Of a stretch of DNA of 64,000 nucleotides, positions 41,101 through 49,678 are shown piece after piece. The DNA is taken from assembly GCF_020184175.1 (NCBI RefSeq), contig NC_065531.1:29781213-29845212 (forward strand), given 5' to 3'. The DNA is from Aphis gossypii. Taxonomy: Eukaryota; Arthropoda; Insecta; Hemiptera; Aphididae. Every line of letters starts with the position of its first letter. Position 1 is the stretch's first letter. The position numbers were made by a program, and so were the translations under genes. The notes below the pieces were generated by a model, which ran no database searches, was not told the origin of the DNA, and saw nothing but the letters and a program-made list of their open reading frames with translations.

Positions 41101-42629
41101 AAATTGTATTTTTATGTTGAGTATAAAGTAAAAATAGTGAAATAATAATACAATTTAAATCATGTCAAATCATAAGAATTGATTTTACGTGAATGTTTTT
41201 TATATATTATGTATGTTAATTGTGGGTCTAAAAGAAAACATAAATATTGCGATGTAGGAGTGCTGAACCAATACAACATTATAACTTAAAAAGCATATAT
41301 TTTATATATATATATATATATACGCTTTAAAAGTAGTTGTCAAACAGATCACCGCTTTATGTTAAAAGAAATTTTTAATCGAATCACCAATTTCGCCCTA
41401 TACAGGAGAGCTGCCGTTAAGTCACGTATACCACGGCCAGTTCTATCGCCGGTCCAACAACCTAGTCCCGATGCGTTCGGCAACAGTAAGCGTCCGATGA
41501 CCGCTACTTACAGAGCCGATTCCCCGACTTCGCCGTCTGGCAATACCAACAACAAAATCGAACATACTTCCACCAGGTCGGTGTACGCCACTATTATATA
41601 CTTGCCCACTATGGCACTGTATAACGTACATTACTTATTTGGTGATTTCAAACTGTACGATGGAAGTGGGGAGGGATTACGTAAAACACAAAATAATGAT
41701 CATAATATAATTGTTTTATTACTTATAAATATAGGTATTTAAAACAATAGAATACCCTTACCTGGTTTGATTCAAAAATATATTATTATTTGCCTGAAAT
41801 AATGCTGTAACACTCATTATAATATTATAAATTAATATGTTTTAAAATGTTGAAAGTTGAATCAATTTACATAAGCATAATATATTTGTAGGTATACAAA
41901 TTTTATAATTTTAACCTTTATCCGACGCCTACAGTCTGTACATCGCTTCTCTTCAAATGGTATTAAAAAATCTAAATAATTGAAAAAAAAGTCCTCAAGT
42001 ATATTATTTTAAAAGTACCAATAATAATCAGTATTAGAATAAATAAATTATTATAAAGGTAAAACGGCGTTGTGCATCATGCTCTCGCTATAAATCCTTA
42101 TGTATTTAATTGTGAACTAATACCTTAATTTCCAATCTAAAACTATGTTTGTCAATAAGTTTAAATCAATTAGGTATAATATATTATAATAAAAAACATG
42201 ATCATTTTTAGTAAATTATATGCAGTTTGTGAGATTTTTTATGTAAATAGTTTTTGATTTTTTAAACGAGTGGTGGCCGTTCTGCTAAAAACGTGTCAAA
42301 GACCCTATAGTATTATGATTATTGATTATACGTATTTATGACTGTTTCTCTGGATTTTCAGGCTTAGAAAACCGCCGCCAGCGTCCGCTTCGAAAGCTAC
42401 ACGACCAAACAGCTTAACGCAAAGGACGACGACGACCTGTAGAGGGGAGCCTGTTCGTTACGTGCGAACCCTTTCACATCGACTGTCGGCCGACAACGGA
42501 CATTTATCGTTCAACGAGGGTGAGAAGTTGCAGCTCGTCCTGGACGTGGATGACAAATGGATACTTTGTTGTCGTGGCGCGCGCAAAGGTCTCGTGCCCA
42601 GGTCATCCGTGCTGATGGTGTCTAAGTGA
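29167..42629 (+). CDS. RUN and SH3 domain-containing adaptor, RUSC1/RUSC2-like (16 shared exons)
   Basis: Exons: 29167-29380, 29435-29633, 29702-30085, 30641-30779, 30843-31198, 31261-31781, 31879-31981, 32311-32532, 32600-32681, 32737-32946, 38757-38862, 38948-39176, 39603-39802, 40467-40637, 41406-41576 and 42362-42629 (stop TGA). Every junction is GT-AG and every phase matches, giving one frame of about 1190 codons. The N-terminal two-thirds is Ser/Thr/Asn-rich and probably disordered. A RUN domain follows (exons 10-12), and the C-terminus is an SH3 fold (exon 16). That order is the signature of RUSC1/NESCA and RUSC2/iporin, cytoplasmic adaptors linked to Rab-dependent trafficking and receptor signalling; that role is family knowledge. 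The first exon begins in phase 1 and needs an upstream exon, or translation starts at ATG 29223 (1172 aa). Gene structure is very secure; 5' ends are uncertain. Confidence 0.92.
32025..32062 (+). repeat. Short dispersed-repeat motif in a RUSC intron
   Basis: AGATTCTGAGC followed by AAATGTATTGGTTTTAC resembles the motifs at about 24580 and 63951. Only a short core is shared, so it may be a decayed end of one repeat family. Confidence 0.25.
32968..33130. repeat. Second piece of the fold-back repeat family
   Basis: The segment has TGTCTCCGTCTTCCACCCAT, then AGTGAATTGACCTATTAT and GTAAGAACATTAAGTG, in the same order as TGTCTCCATCTTACAAACAC, AGTGAATTTACCTACCTA and GTAAGAATATCATTTAA in the element at 26985-27300. 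Only one half is recognisable. It sits just inside intron 10 of the RUSC-like gene. Confidence 0.45.
34935..34940 (-). terminator. AATAAA overlapping the zinc-finger stop codon
   Basis: On the minus strand the last codons read CAA TAA AAG, so the stop TAA is embedded in an AATAAA hexamer. If used, it would give a 3' UTR of only a few tens of bases. Other signals downstream in the AT-rich flank could be used instead. Confidence 0.3.
34936..35503 (-). CDS. C2H2 zinc-finger protein exon, antisense in RUSC intron 10 (5' partial)
   Basis: The minus-strand frame encodes an array of C2H2 fingers. A first unit is degenerate (CDKCARMF..., no clean second His pair). Four good fingers follow: CQMCCKRF...H...H, CAVCRRSF...H...H, CDICGRQF...H...H and CDECRMSY...H...H. 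The first linker is the classic HTGEKPY. The frame ends TAA at 34936. The open frame extends back to 35571 without any ATG, through a proline run made by a TGG/CCA repeat, so a 5' exon is needed. The only AG in that stretch is at TCATTCGCAG|G, which would start the exon at 35503. GC content is far above the intron around it. It is likely a nuclear DNA-binding factor; its targets are unknown. An old retrocopy is the alternative, but the fingers are intact. Confidence 0.75.
35504..38756. other. Rest of RUSC intron 10: AT-rich DNA with a TGG repeat and repeat fragments
   Basis: A short (TGG)n microsatellite lies at about 35548-35568. Further left the DNA is AT-rich. Less AT-rich scraps at 36035-36095 and 36775-36850 look repeat-derived but cannot be assigned. 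A 5' exon of the zinc-finger gene could lie here on the minus strand, but I did not find one. Confidence 0.4.
38388..38470. repeat. Third piece of the fold-back repeat family
   Basis: GATGCAACG, TCAACATGGCTAC and CTCCATCTTACATACGCATT match in order the outer arm of the element at 26985-27300 (CAACATGGCTG, CTCCATCTTACAAACACAT, and GATGCAACG in its right arm, inverted). The other end is not visible, so this is a fragment or a diverged copy. Confidence 0.4.
40033..40233. mobile_element. 201-bp MITE with 26-bp terminal inverted repeats
   Basis: The left end begins TCATAGATAATAAAGATATG and the right end is its exact reverse complement over 26 bases. Both ends are flanked by TTTTAA (40027-40032 and 40234-40239), a likely 6-bp target duplication. 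There is no coding capacity. The interior carries GAGGCCGCG and GGCCTCAAC, a second weak inverted pair. It lies in the intron between RUSC exons 13 and 14. I cannot name the superfamily; a TTAA-targeting (piggyBac-like) origin is possible if the true duplication is only the inner TTAA. Confidence 0.8.
42362..42629 (+). other. Terminal exon of the RUSC-like gene: SH3 domain
   Basis: The last exon encodes a basic linker and then an SH3 fold. The first strand is YVRTLSHR in place of the usual ALYDY, followed by LSFNEGEKLQLV (RT-loop end), DDKWILCCRG (conserved Trp) and GLVPRSSV (the Gly-x-x-Pro strand). The altered first motif means ligand specificity may differ from classic PxxP SH3 domains, as is known for the RUSC family. 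Confidence 0.88.
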
Positions 42630-43085
42630 GAACCATCGATGGATGTCGTGTATAGCGGCCGCCCGGCACATTCCGCAATGATATTATTTATATAATTTTA
42701 TATAATAATTGATTTTGATTATTTTTGTGCGTCTAATTTATCGTCTATTAATATGTATTTCTCTTTCGTTTTTAATGGTCTCATTTTCCTTATATTTTGT
42801 GTTTATTTCTGTGTATAGAGTATTACTACGATAATATTATGTACATTTTTTTTGTGTTTTTGTTTAATATGTTTTGCTAATTATTACATTAATATTGACC
42901 GACGGTTCGTGATGATGGGATAGTTTTGTGATGTCATATTATAATAATATTGGCGTCCAAGTGCAATCGTCGATTTGCTGCTTTGTTTTTCTTCGTTGTT
43001 TTTGTTTTGTTTTTTATTTTTAACAATTTTCACCAGTCTTTTTTTTTGTTTTATGCAATGAAATTCGCACTTTGCAGGAAATAAA
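42630..43085 (+). terminator. Proximal 3' UTR and poly(A) signal of the RUSC-like gene
   Basis: The first good AATAAA after the stop is at 43080-43085. T-rich, less AT-extreme sequence continues to about 43870, so a longer 3' UTR is possible. Confidence 0.4.
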
Positions 43086-43490
43086 ACAATTATCTACAGC
43101 CGTTCTCGCGGGGAAACGTGTCGTTAGGTGCTTTTTATGATATTTTGTTGTCGCGTATTGTGTTGTTCTTGTGCACTGTGAAAAAATTAATTCTTATGTT
43201 TTTATAAATCACGCAAACATTTGTTATTCAACCACACAGCTCTTCTTATAATTTAAAATACATTTTTTATATATACCTAATAAGTAATAGGTATGTATAT
43301 AATAATATATTTTAGTTACAAGAATCGATGCATTATTTATAATACTTACTACGAGAAAACTACTTTTGTAATAAAAAATAAATTAAAAGTATTACACTAA
43401 TACTTAGATTATAGAACATATCTTTAATTTTTATTTTTTACAAAATTTTTCTACTATCACTTTGTTTTGTTTTTTTAAATTTTAGTTGAC

Positions 43491-43548
43491 GTTGAGACCT
43501 TATTTGTTCGGCTCTTGTGCAACAGATTTGAACAAAAAAGGTCTCGAC
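43491..43548 (+). other. 19-bp stem hairpin in the RUSC 3' flank
   Basis: GTTGAGACCTTATTTGTTC pairs with GAACAAAAAAGGTCTCGAC across a 20-base loop, with a single A-A mismatch and one G-U pair. It could be a structured 3' UTR element or a small-RNA hairpin. Neither is established. Confidence 0.35.
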
Positions 43549-43869
43549 TTGTGTGTTGAATGACCCTTGTCCTATCTATGGGATGTTGTGTGTCATACTA
43601 CCCACTATGCTTTTGTATACCCCCAAGCCTAATGTATGAAAATAATTTAGCCCTTCGCTTAAGCAAGAAAATAGCTTTGATTAATACTGTATTAATGTTG
43701 CTTTATATAACTATAAGGTTTATGATATCATATTATGTTGTAAATTATCATTTTTTTTTTTTATTTTGTTCCCTTTATATTTCAGTTTATAGACTTTAAT
43801 CATAGGTCCTTTAAGATTTTATTTTTGTTATTTTTTGTTTAATTAAACAAATAAGACTGCTTTTAAACA

Positions 43870-46220
43870 CTTGGTATTTTTATTTTATTTGTGTATTTTG
43901 TTATTATTTACCATACATCTAAACAATAGTATTAACAGAGTACCAGCATCAATTAAATATAATATTCTATATCACGTACCAGTTTTCCAATGTTAAAATA
44001 TAACATATTTAAAAACATATATATGTTAATATATTATAATATTAATATATCTTAAAGTATAATATTCAATATTATATCAAAATTAAACATTAATCACTTC
44101 ATAATATTAAGTATAACACTATTATTACAAACCCGATGATTGTACGTTTGCTAAAATTATGTTAATCGTAATTAATAGTACAACAAAGTGCCATGATTAA
44201 AAAAAGTTTGAAACAAAAACTTTTGCTAAACATTTTATTATGTTTATCATATGATATATCGAATAATACATGTATAAATAGACAATATGTCAGTTGGAAT
44301 AAAAAAAATATTGATAAATCCATGTTGTATCATTTATAAGCAAACAGGTGGTTACTAACTCAAAGTGTTCTACCTCTGAAGTTTTGCATCTACTTTATTT
44401 TTGCTCATGTTTTAACATGTTTGAAACTTCTGTATCAGCTTAAAACCACTTTTTCTAAATCATTTCCATACAAAAATCTCACTGTTAATTGGCATCAGAA
44501 AGTTTTCACTGACTTTAATGAGCATACATTATTATTATATATATATTTTTTTTACAGTTAGATGAATATTGAGTTATTATGACAGTAATAGTTAAATCTA
44601 TTTAAATATTCTCAAAGTCTTCAATATTGTTCTATAAATTAATAAAAATATGATGCACTTCATTTAGATCAGCGTTGAGTAGAAATCACTTGTAAATTTT
44701 CATCTGTTGCTATGTATTACTATAACATACCTAATAGTAGTTAATATTTATTAAATACTTTATTGATGTACAAACACAATATTACATAAATAATATAATT
44801 ACAAACACAGTTATGCCTGTGTTGCAGAGGGGAGGTACTGTTTTTTTGCAGAATATATTAATCTTGTGTGTCTACATATAATTCATTGCTCACACTGGTG
44901 GTTATTATTAATTAATTTTGAAAATGAAAAGAACTTGTTTGTTATGTTTAAATCACAACTTTCATTTTAAATACTTAATCTTGATTCTTACTCAAGAGTT
45001 AAAATAATAAAAAGCTATAATCAAAACGTGATTTGTGTTCATGATTTATGATTTTGGTAAAATGTGTACGTTAATTTATAGATTAACTTTTAAATAGCAG
45101 GTAGGTACACAGAGAATTCTGTATTATCAAGAAATTGCAATGATATGGAAATAGTGATAAATGAATGTAGGTTAAGTAAATTTGAAGAAAAGTTTACATT
45201 TTGAGTAGGTATATTGAGATATTTAAATTAATAAAAAATTTGTTTAAAGGGTAGTATGATTTAAGTAAATATTTTTTTACAATACCTATGTTTACATAAT
45301 AATAAAACTCGATGGTACTCATTATTTCTGACTAAAACTAACCACGTGGTTAAATTTCAAGTTCATTGTCTAATGTCTATAGCAGTGGTTTTCAAACTGG
45401 GTGCCGCAAGTATCCACTTAGTGTGCCATGGTTTTCCCATAAATTACCGATTGTATTGAATTGTGATATAAGAAAATAAATTAATAATTAATTCAAAACA
45501 ATTTTGTTCATCTAAAAATAAAGTCAGCGTGCCGTGAAAATTTTTTTAAGTTTACGATGTTCCGTGTATAATAAATATTTGAAAACCACTGGTCTATAGT
45601 CCAAGTATGTTTCAAAGTTTGTTAAAATAACAATTTAACTATAGCTGATACAAATATATACATTTCTGAAGTGTAAATGCATCACTGGCCTGTTAAAGTG
45701 TATACACTGTACATGTAAGCAGCATTGAAAGTGTTTAGTAATTCATTGCATTCTACCCCATTTTGTTTGACATTTCTTATCCAATAGGATATAATTATGT
45801 AGTAATTCGTGGCAACACATTTTACTAGGTAAAAGCTCTACTTTAAAAGGAACTAATTTATGAGTATCCAATGAAATTATTTATGTAGAAAACATATGTT
45901 TTTCTAACTAAAATAAGACTTTGATATCATTAATAATAATTTAAAAATGTAAGAATCTCAATTAAAAATCTTACTTATTCTAAACAATACACTGTTCTAT
46001 GGAATGTTTGAATAGACAAGGATGATTTATTAAGAGATCTATTAAATATCTTAAATAAAAACTTGGAAATACTTTTGGTAATGTAAAGCTATAATATTTA
46101 TGTTTAGTTTTAGTATAATGTACACATTTATAAAATATTCTAATCCAAATTACAAATATTAAACAAGAAGAAATATTATAAATAGTAATAACGTTATATT
46201 AACTGTATGAAATTATAATT
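43870..46220. other. AT-rich DNA between the convergent RUSC-like and DSS1 genes
   Basis: Apart from the hAT MITE at 45383-45591, I see nothing coding or structured. Confidence 0.5.
45383..45591. mobile_element. hAT-type MITE, 209 bp, with 8-bp target duplication
   Basis: The left end is CAGTGGTTTTCAAACTGGG and the right end is TTTGAAAACCACTG, inverted copies of the typical hAT terminus (CAGTGGTT.TCAAA). Perfect 8-bp direct repeats GTCTATAG flank it (45375-45382 and 45592-45599), the duplication size diagnostic of hAT transposition. The interior GTGCCGC...GTGCCATGG...GTGCCGTG words are common in non-autonomous hAT elements. There is no transposase. Confidence 0.9.
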
Positions 46221-46221
46221 T

Positions 46222-46227
46222 TTTATT
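46222..46227 (-). terminator. Poly(A) signal of DSS1
   Basis: A minus-strand AATAAA lies about 50 bases past the DSS1 stop codon. Confidence 0.5.
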
Positions 46228-46277
46228 TTTACATATTATTAATACAAAAAACACCATATTATGGACCAGCAGAAGAC

Positions 46278-47171
46278 TTAGAAGGTAGCAGGAATATTTT
46301 GCTTTTCAAATTCAGCTCTGTAAAATATAATAAAAATGTGTTAAAATTAATCAATAATAAAACAAAAGCAATCATAATCAATTATTTAAAATGGAAAAGG
46401 CATAGAAAACCATAAAACACCCATCAGATTTGAAATGGTTTTAAATGATAAGCATATAATAGAAACTCGAAATAGATTTCCATTCTTAAAAACTATTAGT
46501 TAATATTATTCTTAAGTTATTTTATAATGTAATAAAGTATTTATTTTTTCAGAAAACTATTCTTAAATTATTAAGTTAATAATTAGTATAAGAGGTATTA
46601 TATTTATTGAAGATCTAAATTAATAACTATAATTATAATTTATATTAACTATTATACTATATTTTTACTATCTTGAAAAAGTCAGACGTAAGGCATTTAA
46701 TATATAATACATTTTTAATCCAATACAGTGTAAATTAATAACAGAAAGTAATGTACACTATAATTGTAAATTGTGAAGTAATGGTCCTCCACACAAACCT
46801 GTTCAGTGAGGCCCATTATCTTTTTGAAGAAATTGACAATAATAATTATAATTAATATATTTACCTTAACTGAACACTGAAATCATCCTCAACGTTATCA
46901 TCGTCCCAATTGTCTTCCCAAACATTAGCCTCTTTATCTTCTTCATCTTGACTGGTCCATTCTTGAAATAAAATTTAATAAGAAATATTTATTAATATGT
47001 TGTCAATTATTATAATGATATTATATATTAACATAAATTCATAACAAAAAGATTGAATCGTTTACCTTCAACTGGGAACTCTTCGAATTCATCGTCTTCT
47101 TCTAGCAGACCTATATCCAAAGTATTCTTTTGCTTATCCCCATCGGATTTGGGTTCTGTAGATTTACCCAT
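46278..47171 (-). CDS. SEM1: DSS1/SEM1, 26S proteasome lid subunit
   Basis: Three minus-strand exons, 47171-47066, 46961-46865 and 46317-46278, join with phases 1 and 2 and GT-AG ends to give 80 residues. The product is extremely acidic, with two Asp/Glu clusters each containing Trp (EEFPVEEW and NVWEDNWDDD). The C-terminal helix ends in LRAEFEKQNIPATF. Length and layout match animal DSS1, about 70 residues in vertebrates. DSS1 is an intrinsically disordered lid subunit of the 26S proteasome. It also binds BRCA2-type recombination mediators and the TREX-2 mRNA export complex (family knowledge). The ATG at 47171 is the first in frame and gives the expected N-terminus. It is divergent from SHOC2, so the two may share a promoter interval. 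Confidence 0.95.
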
Positions 47172-48001
47172 GGCTTATAAAAAAATGTTAATTTTTGGAT
47201 AGAGCAACTTTAGAATTTAGTATTTAATACTCTTTACGAATTTTCGATTATAAAAGATAATAACTAATGAGATAAGTGAATAGGGAATTTTAAGTTTGTT
47301 TTTTTTACACTCCAATGAAATTTAACAGTCATGCCTCTAACCTCAAAATACAATATTTTTATTGGTGCCCAAAATGGGTGTTGTTAATATCACAGATGAT
47401 AATAATAATATCATCGATGTTAGGAGATTTAGGCAATCTATTCTGTGATTTAGGTCCATCAGGACCATTAATTATTATGAATGCTTGAATAAGTTGCTTT
47501 TTTATTAAAACAATCATAGACCACGAATTAAAATAAACTAATATCATACATTATATTTACAAATAAAATTTCAATCATATTCGATTTTAATTGAATTAGT
47601 CTAGTATGATAACATTATGAAGTTGAAACAATATTGAATACAGTTGTATACCATGGCTGAGGCTGTGGATTTCACGAGATATGCGGCGGCAGCGCAGTGC
47701 TCACACGTTGAGGGTCACTGTTCATTATTTATGATTTCAGACTTCAGTCTACAAGTATATCGATGCTTAGTCATGGCAGGAAAACTACAACAAATGTTTT
47801 TTCACCCATGATCTTTTTTTATCTGAAACTATAATCAATAATAAATCCTGAGAAAAACTGTATACTGTATTATAATAATAAAAACACAAATAATAATATT
47901 TATAATATTATTAAAGTGAACATTAAGTTCAAAATGTTTTTTCTTTCTCCTCGTTAATTGAAAATGTAATTTAATGTAAATAGTAATTTGATATCGTGAC
48001 A
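47172..48001. promoter_or_regulatory. DSS1/SHOC2 divergent promoter interval
   Basis: About 830 bases separate the two divergent start codons. The only GC-rich island is at about 47650-47730 (GATATGCGGCGGCAGCGCAG). It is the most likely shared core promoter or SHOC2 leader, and has an initiator-like TCACTGT near 47715. I see no TATA box that stands out. Confidence 0.45.
47653..47811 (+). CDS. 52-codon small ORF in the DSS1/SHOC2 interval (possible SHOC2 uORF)
   Basis: The ATG at 47653 (context TACCATGGC, a good start context) opens 52 codons, starting MAEAVDFTRYAAAAQ and ending TGA at 47809-47811. Most of its GC-rich part lies in the putative promoter island. I recognise no domain. If the SHOC2 transcript starts upstream, this is an upstream ORF; otherwise it is chance. 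Confidence 0.25.
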   Translation: MAEAVDFTRYAAAAQCSHVEGHCSLFMISDFSLQVYRCLVMAGKLQQMFFHP

Positions 48002-49678
48002 ATGAAGTCCAGCGAAGTAGACGTGGTCAAGATGATCGATGCCAACAAAATGCGAAAGGAGAAAAAGTTGTCGGTAAGTTCTATCAACAGCAGTCCGGCA
48101 TCGGACTTGAAACCTCGAGTGGTGACTGTCAAGCAACACGATTCAAAAAAGCTGTACACGCCGACTGCTAAAAAGGAAAATACAAAAAAAATTGTTCAAG
48201 ATGCAACAAAGGAGATTCAAAACTGCAACGATAGTTCTGAATGGCGCCTAGATTTGAGTAAATCAGGACTGACCAAAGTGCCAATAACCATTAGAGATGC
48301 TACACAATTGACTGAATTGTATTTGTATGGTAATAAATTGATCACTTTACCATCAGAAATTGGATGTCTGACCAACTTGCAGACTTTAGCACTCAGCGAA
48401 AACTCTCTGACCTGTCTACCGGATTCATTAGCTAATCTTACTAGTCTTAAAGTTTTAGATTTAAGGCACAACAAACTTACTGAAGTACCAGATGTTGTTT
48501 ATAAGTTGGATACATTAACTACTTTGTTTTTGCGCTTCAATCGTATACGTACAGTGAGTGATGACATTAGTAAATTAGTCAATCTAGTCATGCTCAGTTT
48601 ACGAGAAAATAAAATTAAAGAACTGTCATCTGGTATTGGCAAACTGGAAAGATTGATTACATTTGATGTATCACATAATCATTTGGAACATTTACCAGAA
48701 GAGATAGGAAATTGTATACAATTATCTACACTAGACCTTCAACATAATGAACTTGTCGACATTCCTGAAACCATTGGCAATCTTACACTTCTGACACGTT
48801 TAGGGTTACGATATAACAGATTGAAAATTTTACCGAATTCATTGAGTAATTGTAATCGAATGGATGAATTTAATGTAGAAGGTAATATGCTAAGTTGTTT
48901 GCCTGATGGTCTACTTGTTAACTTAAAAGAAATGAACAGTATAACACTAGCTAGAAATAGTTTCACAGCATATCCTACTGGAGGGCCTGCACAATTTATT
49001 GCTGTAGACTCGATTAATTTTGAACATAACAAAATTGATAAAATACCCTACGGAATATTTTCCAAAGCTAATTACCTAACAAAATTAAATATGAAAGATA
49101 ATGCTTTGACATCACTTCCATTAGATGTTGGTTCTTGGACCAACATGGTAGAGCTAAATGTTGCAACAAATATGATTACCAAATTGCCTGATGACATACA
49201 ATATCTTCAGTCTTTGGAGGTGTTGATTTTATCCAACAATTTATTGAAAAGACTGCCAGCTACCATAGGAAATCTTCAAAAACTCAGAGTGCTTGATCTT
49301 GAAGAAAACAAACTAGAAACATTACCTCAGGAAATTGGTTATTTACGAGAACTACAAAAATTAATTTTACAGTCAAACCAATTGCTATCTCTACCTCGGG
49401 CAATCGGTCATCTCACTAATCTGGCCTACCTTAGTGTCGGTGAAAACAAGCTTAGTACATTACCTGAAGAAATCGGTACACTGGAAAATTTGGAAGCACT
49501 TTACATTAACGACAACCAAAGTCTTCATCATTTGCCATTCGAACTTGCCTTGTGTTCCAAGTTGCAGTTGTTGGGAATTGAAAATTGTCCATTGAGTCAA
49601 CTTGGAGATGCAGTTAAAGGCGGTCCATCTTTAGTAATGACTTATCTCAAGGTAAATGGTCCATACCGTACTTTGTGA
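48002..49678 (+). CDS. SHOC2: SHOC2 / Sur-8 leucine-rich repeat protein (single exon)
   Basis: An uninterrupted 558-codon frame opens at ATG 48002; an in-frame GTG six bases earlier is not a start. The first ~80 residues are Lys/Ser-rich and probably disordered. About twenty leucine-rich repeats of ~23 residues follow (pattern LxxLxLxxNxLxxLPxxIGxL), including LTELYLYGNKL, LALSENSLTCLPDSL, LDLQHNEL and LPFELALCSKL. The C-terminus ends YLKVNGPYRTL. Repeat order, length and ends match animal SHOC2, which is about 580 residues in human. With MRAS-GTP and the PP1 catalytic subunit, SHOC2 removes the inhibitory RAF phosphate and promotes RAS-ERK signalling (family knowledge). The lack of introns is unusual compared with vertebrate SHOC2. 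The frame is intact and paired with an upstream promoter island, so I treat it as functional. Confidence 0.96.
   Translation: MKSSEVDVVKMIDANKMRKEKKLSVSSINSSPASDLKPRVVTVKQHDSKKLYTPTAKKENTKKIVQDATKEIQNCNDSSEWRLDLSKSGLTKVPITIRDATQLTELYLYGNKLITLPSEIGCLTNLQTLALSENSLTCLPDSLANLTSLKVLDLRHNKLTEVPDVVYKLDTLTTLFLRFNRIRTVSDDISKLVNLVMLSLRENKIKELSSGIGKLERLITFDVSHNHLEHLPEEIGNCIQLSTLDLQHNELVDIPETIGNLTLLTRLGLRYNRLKILPNSLSNCNRMDEFNVEGNMLSCLPDGLLVNLKEMNSITLARNSFTAYPTGGPAQFIAVDSINFEHNKIDKIPYGIFSKANYLTKLNMKDNALTSLPLDVGSWTNMVELNVATNMITKLPDDIQYLQSLEVLILSNNLLKRLPATIGNLQKLRVLDLEENKLETLPQEIGYLRELQKLILQSNQLLSLPRAIGHLTNLAYLSVGENKLSTLPEEIGTLENLEALYINDNQSLHHLPFELALCSKLQLLGIENCPLSQLGDAVKGGPSLVMTYLKVNGPYRTL

Noticed and set aside
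47996..48001. GTG start for SHOC2 six bases upstream of the ATG
   Set aside because: A normal ATG is available at 48002, and eukaryotic initiation at GTG is rare.
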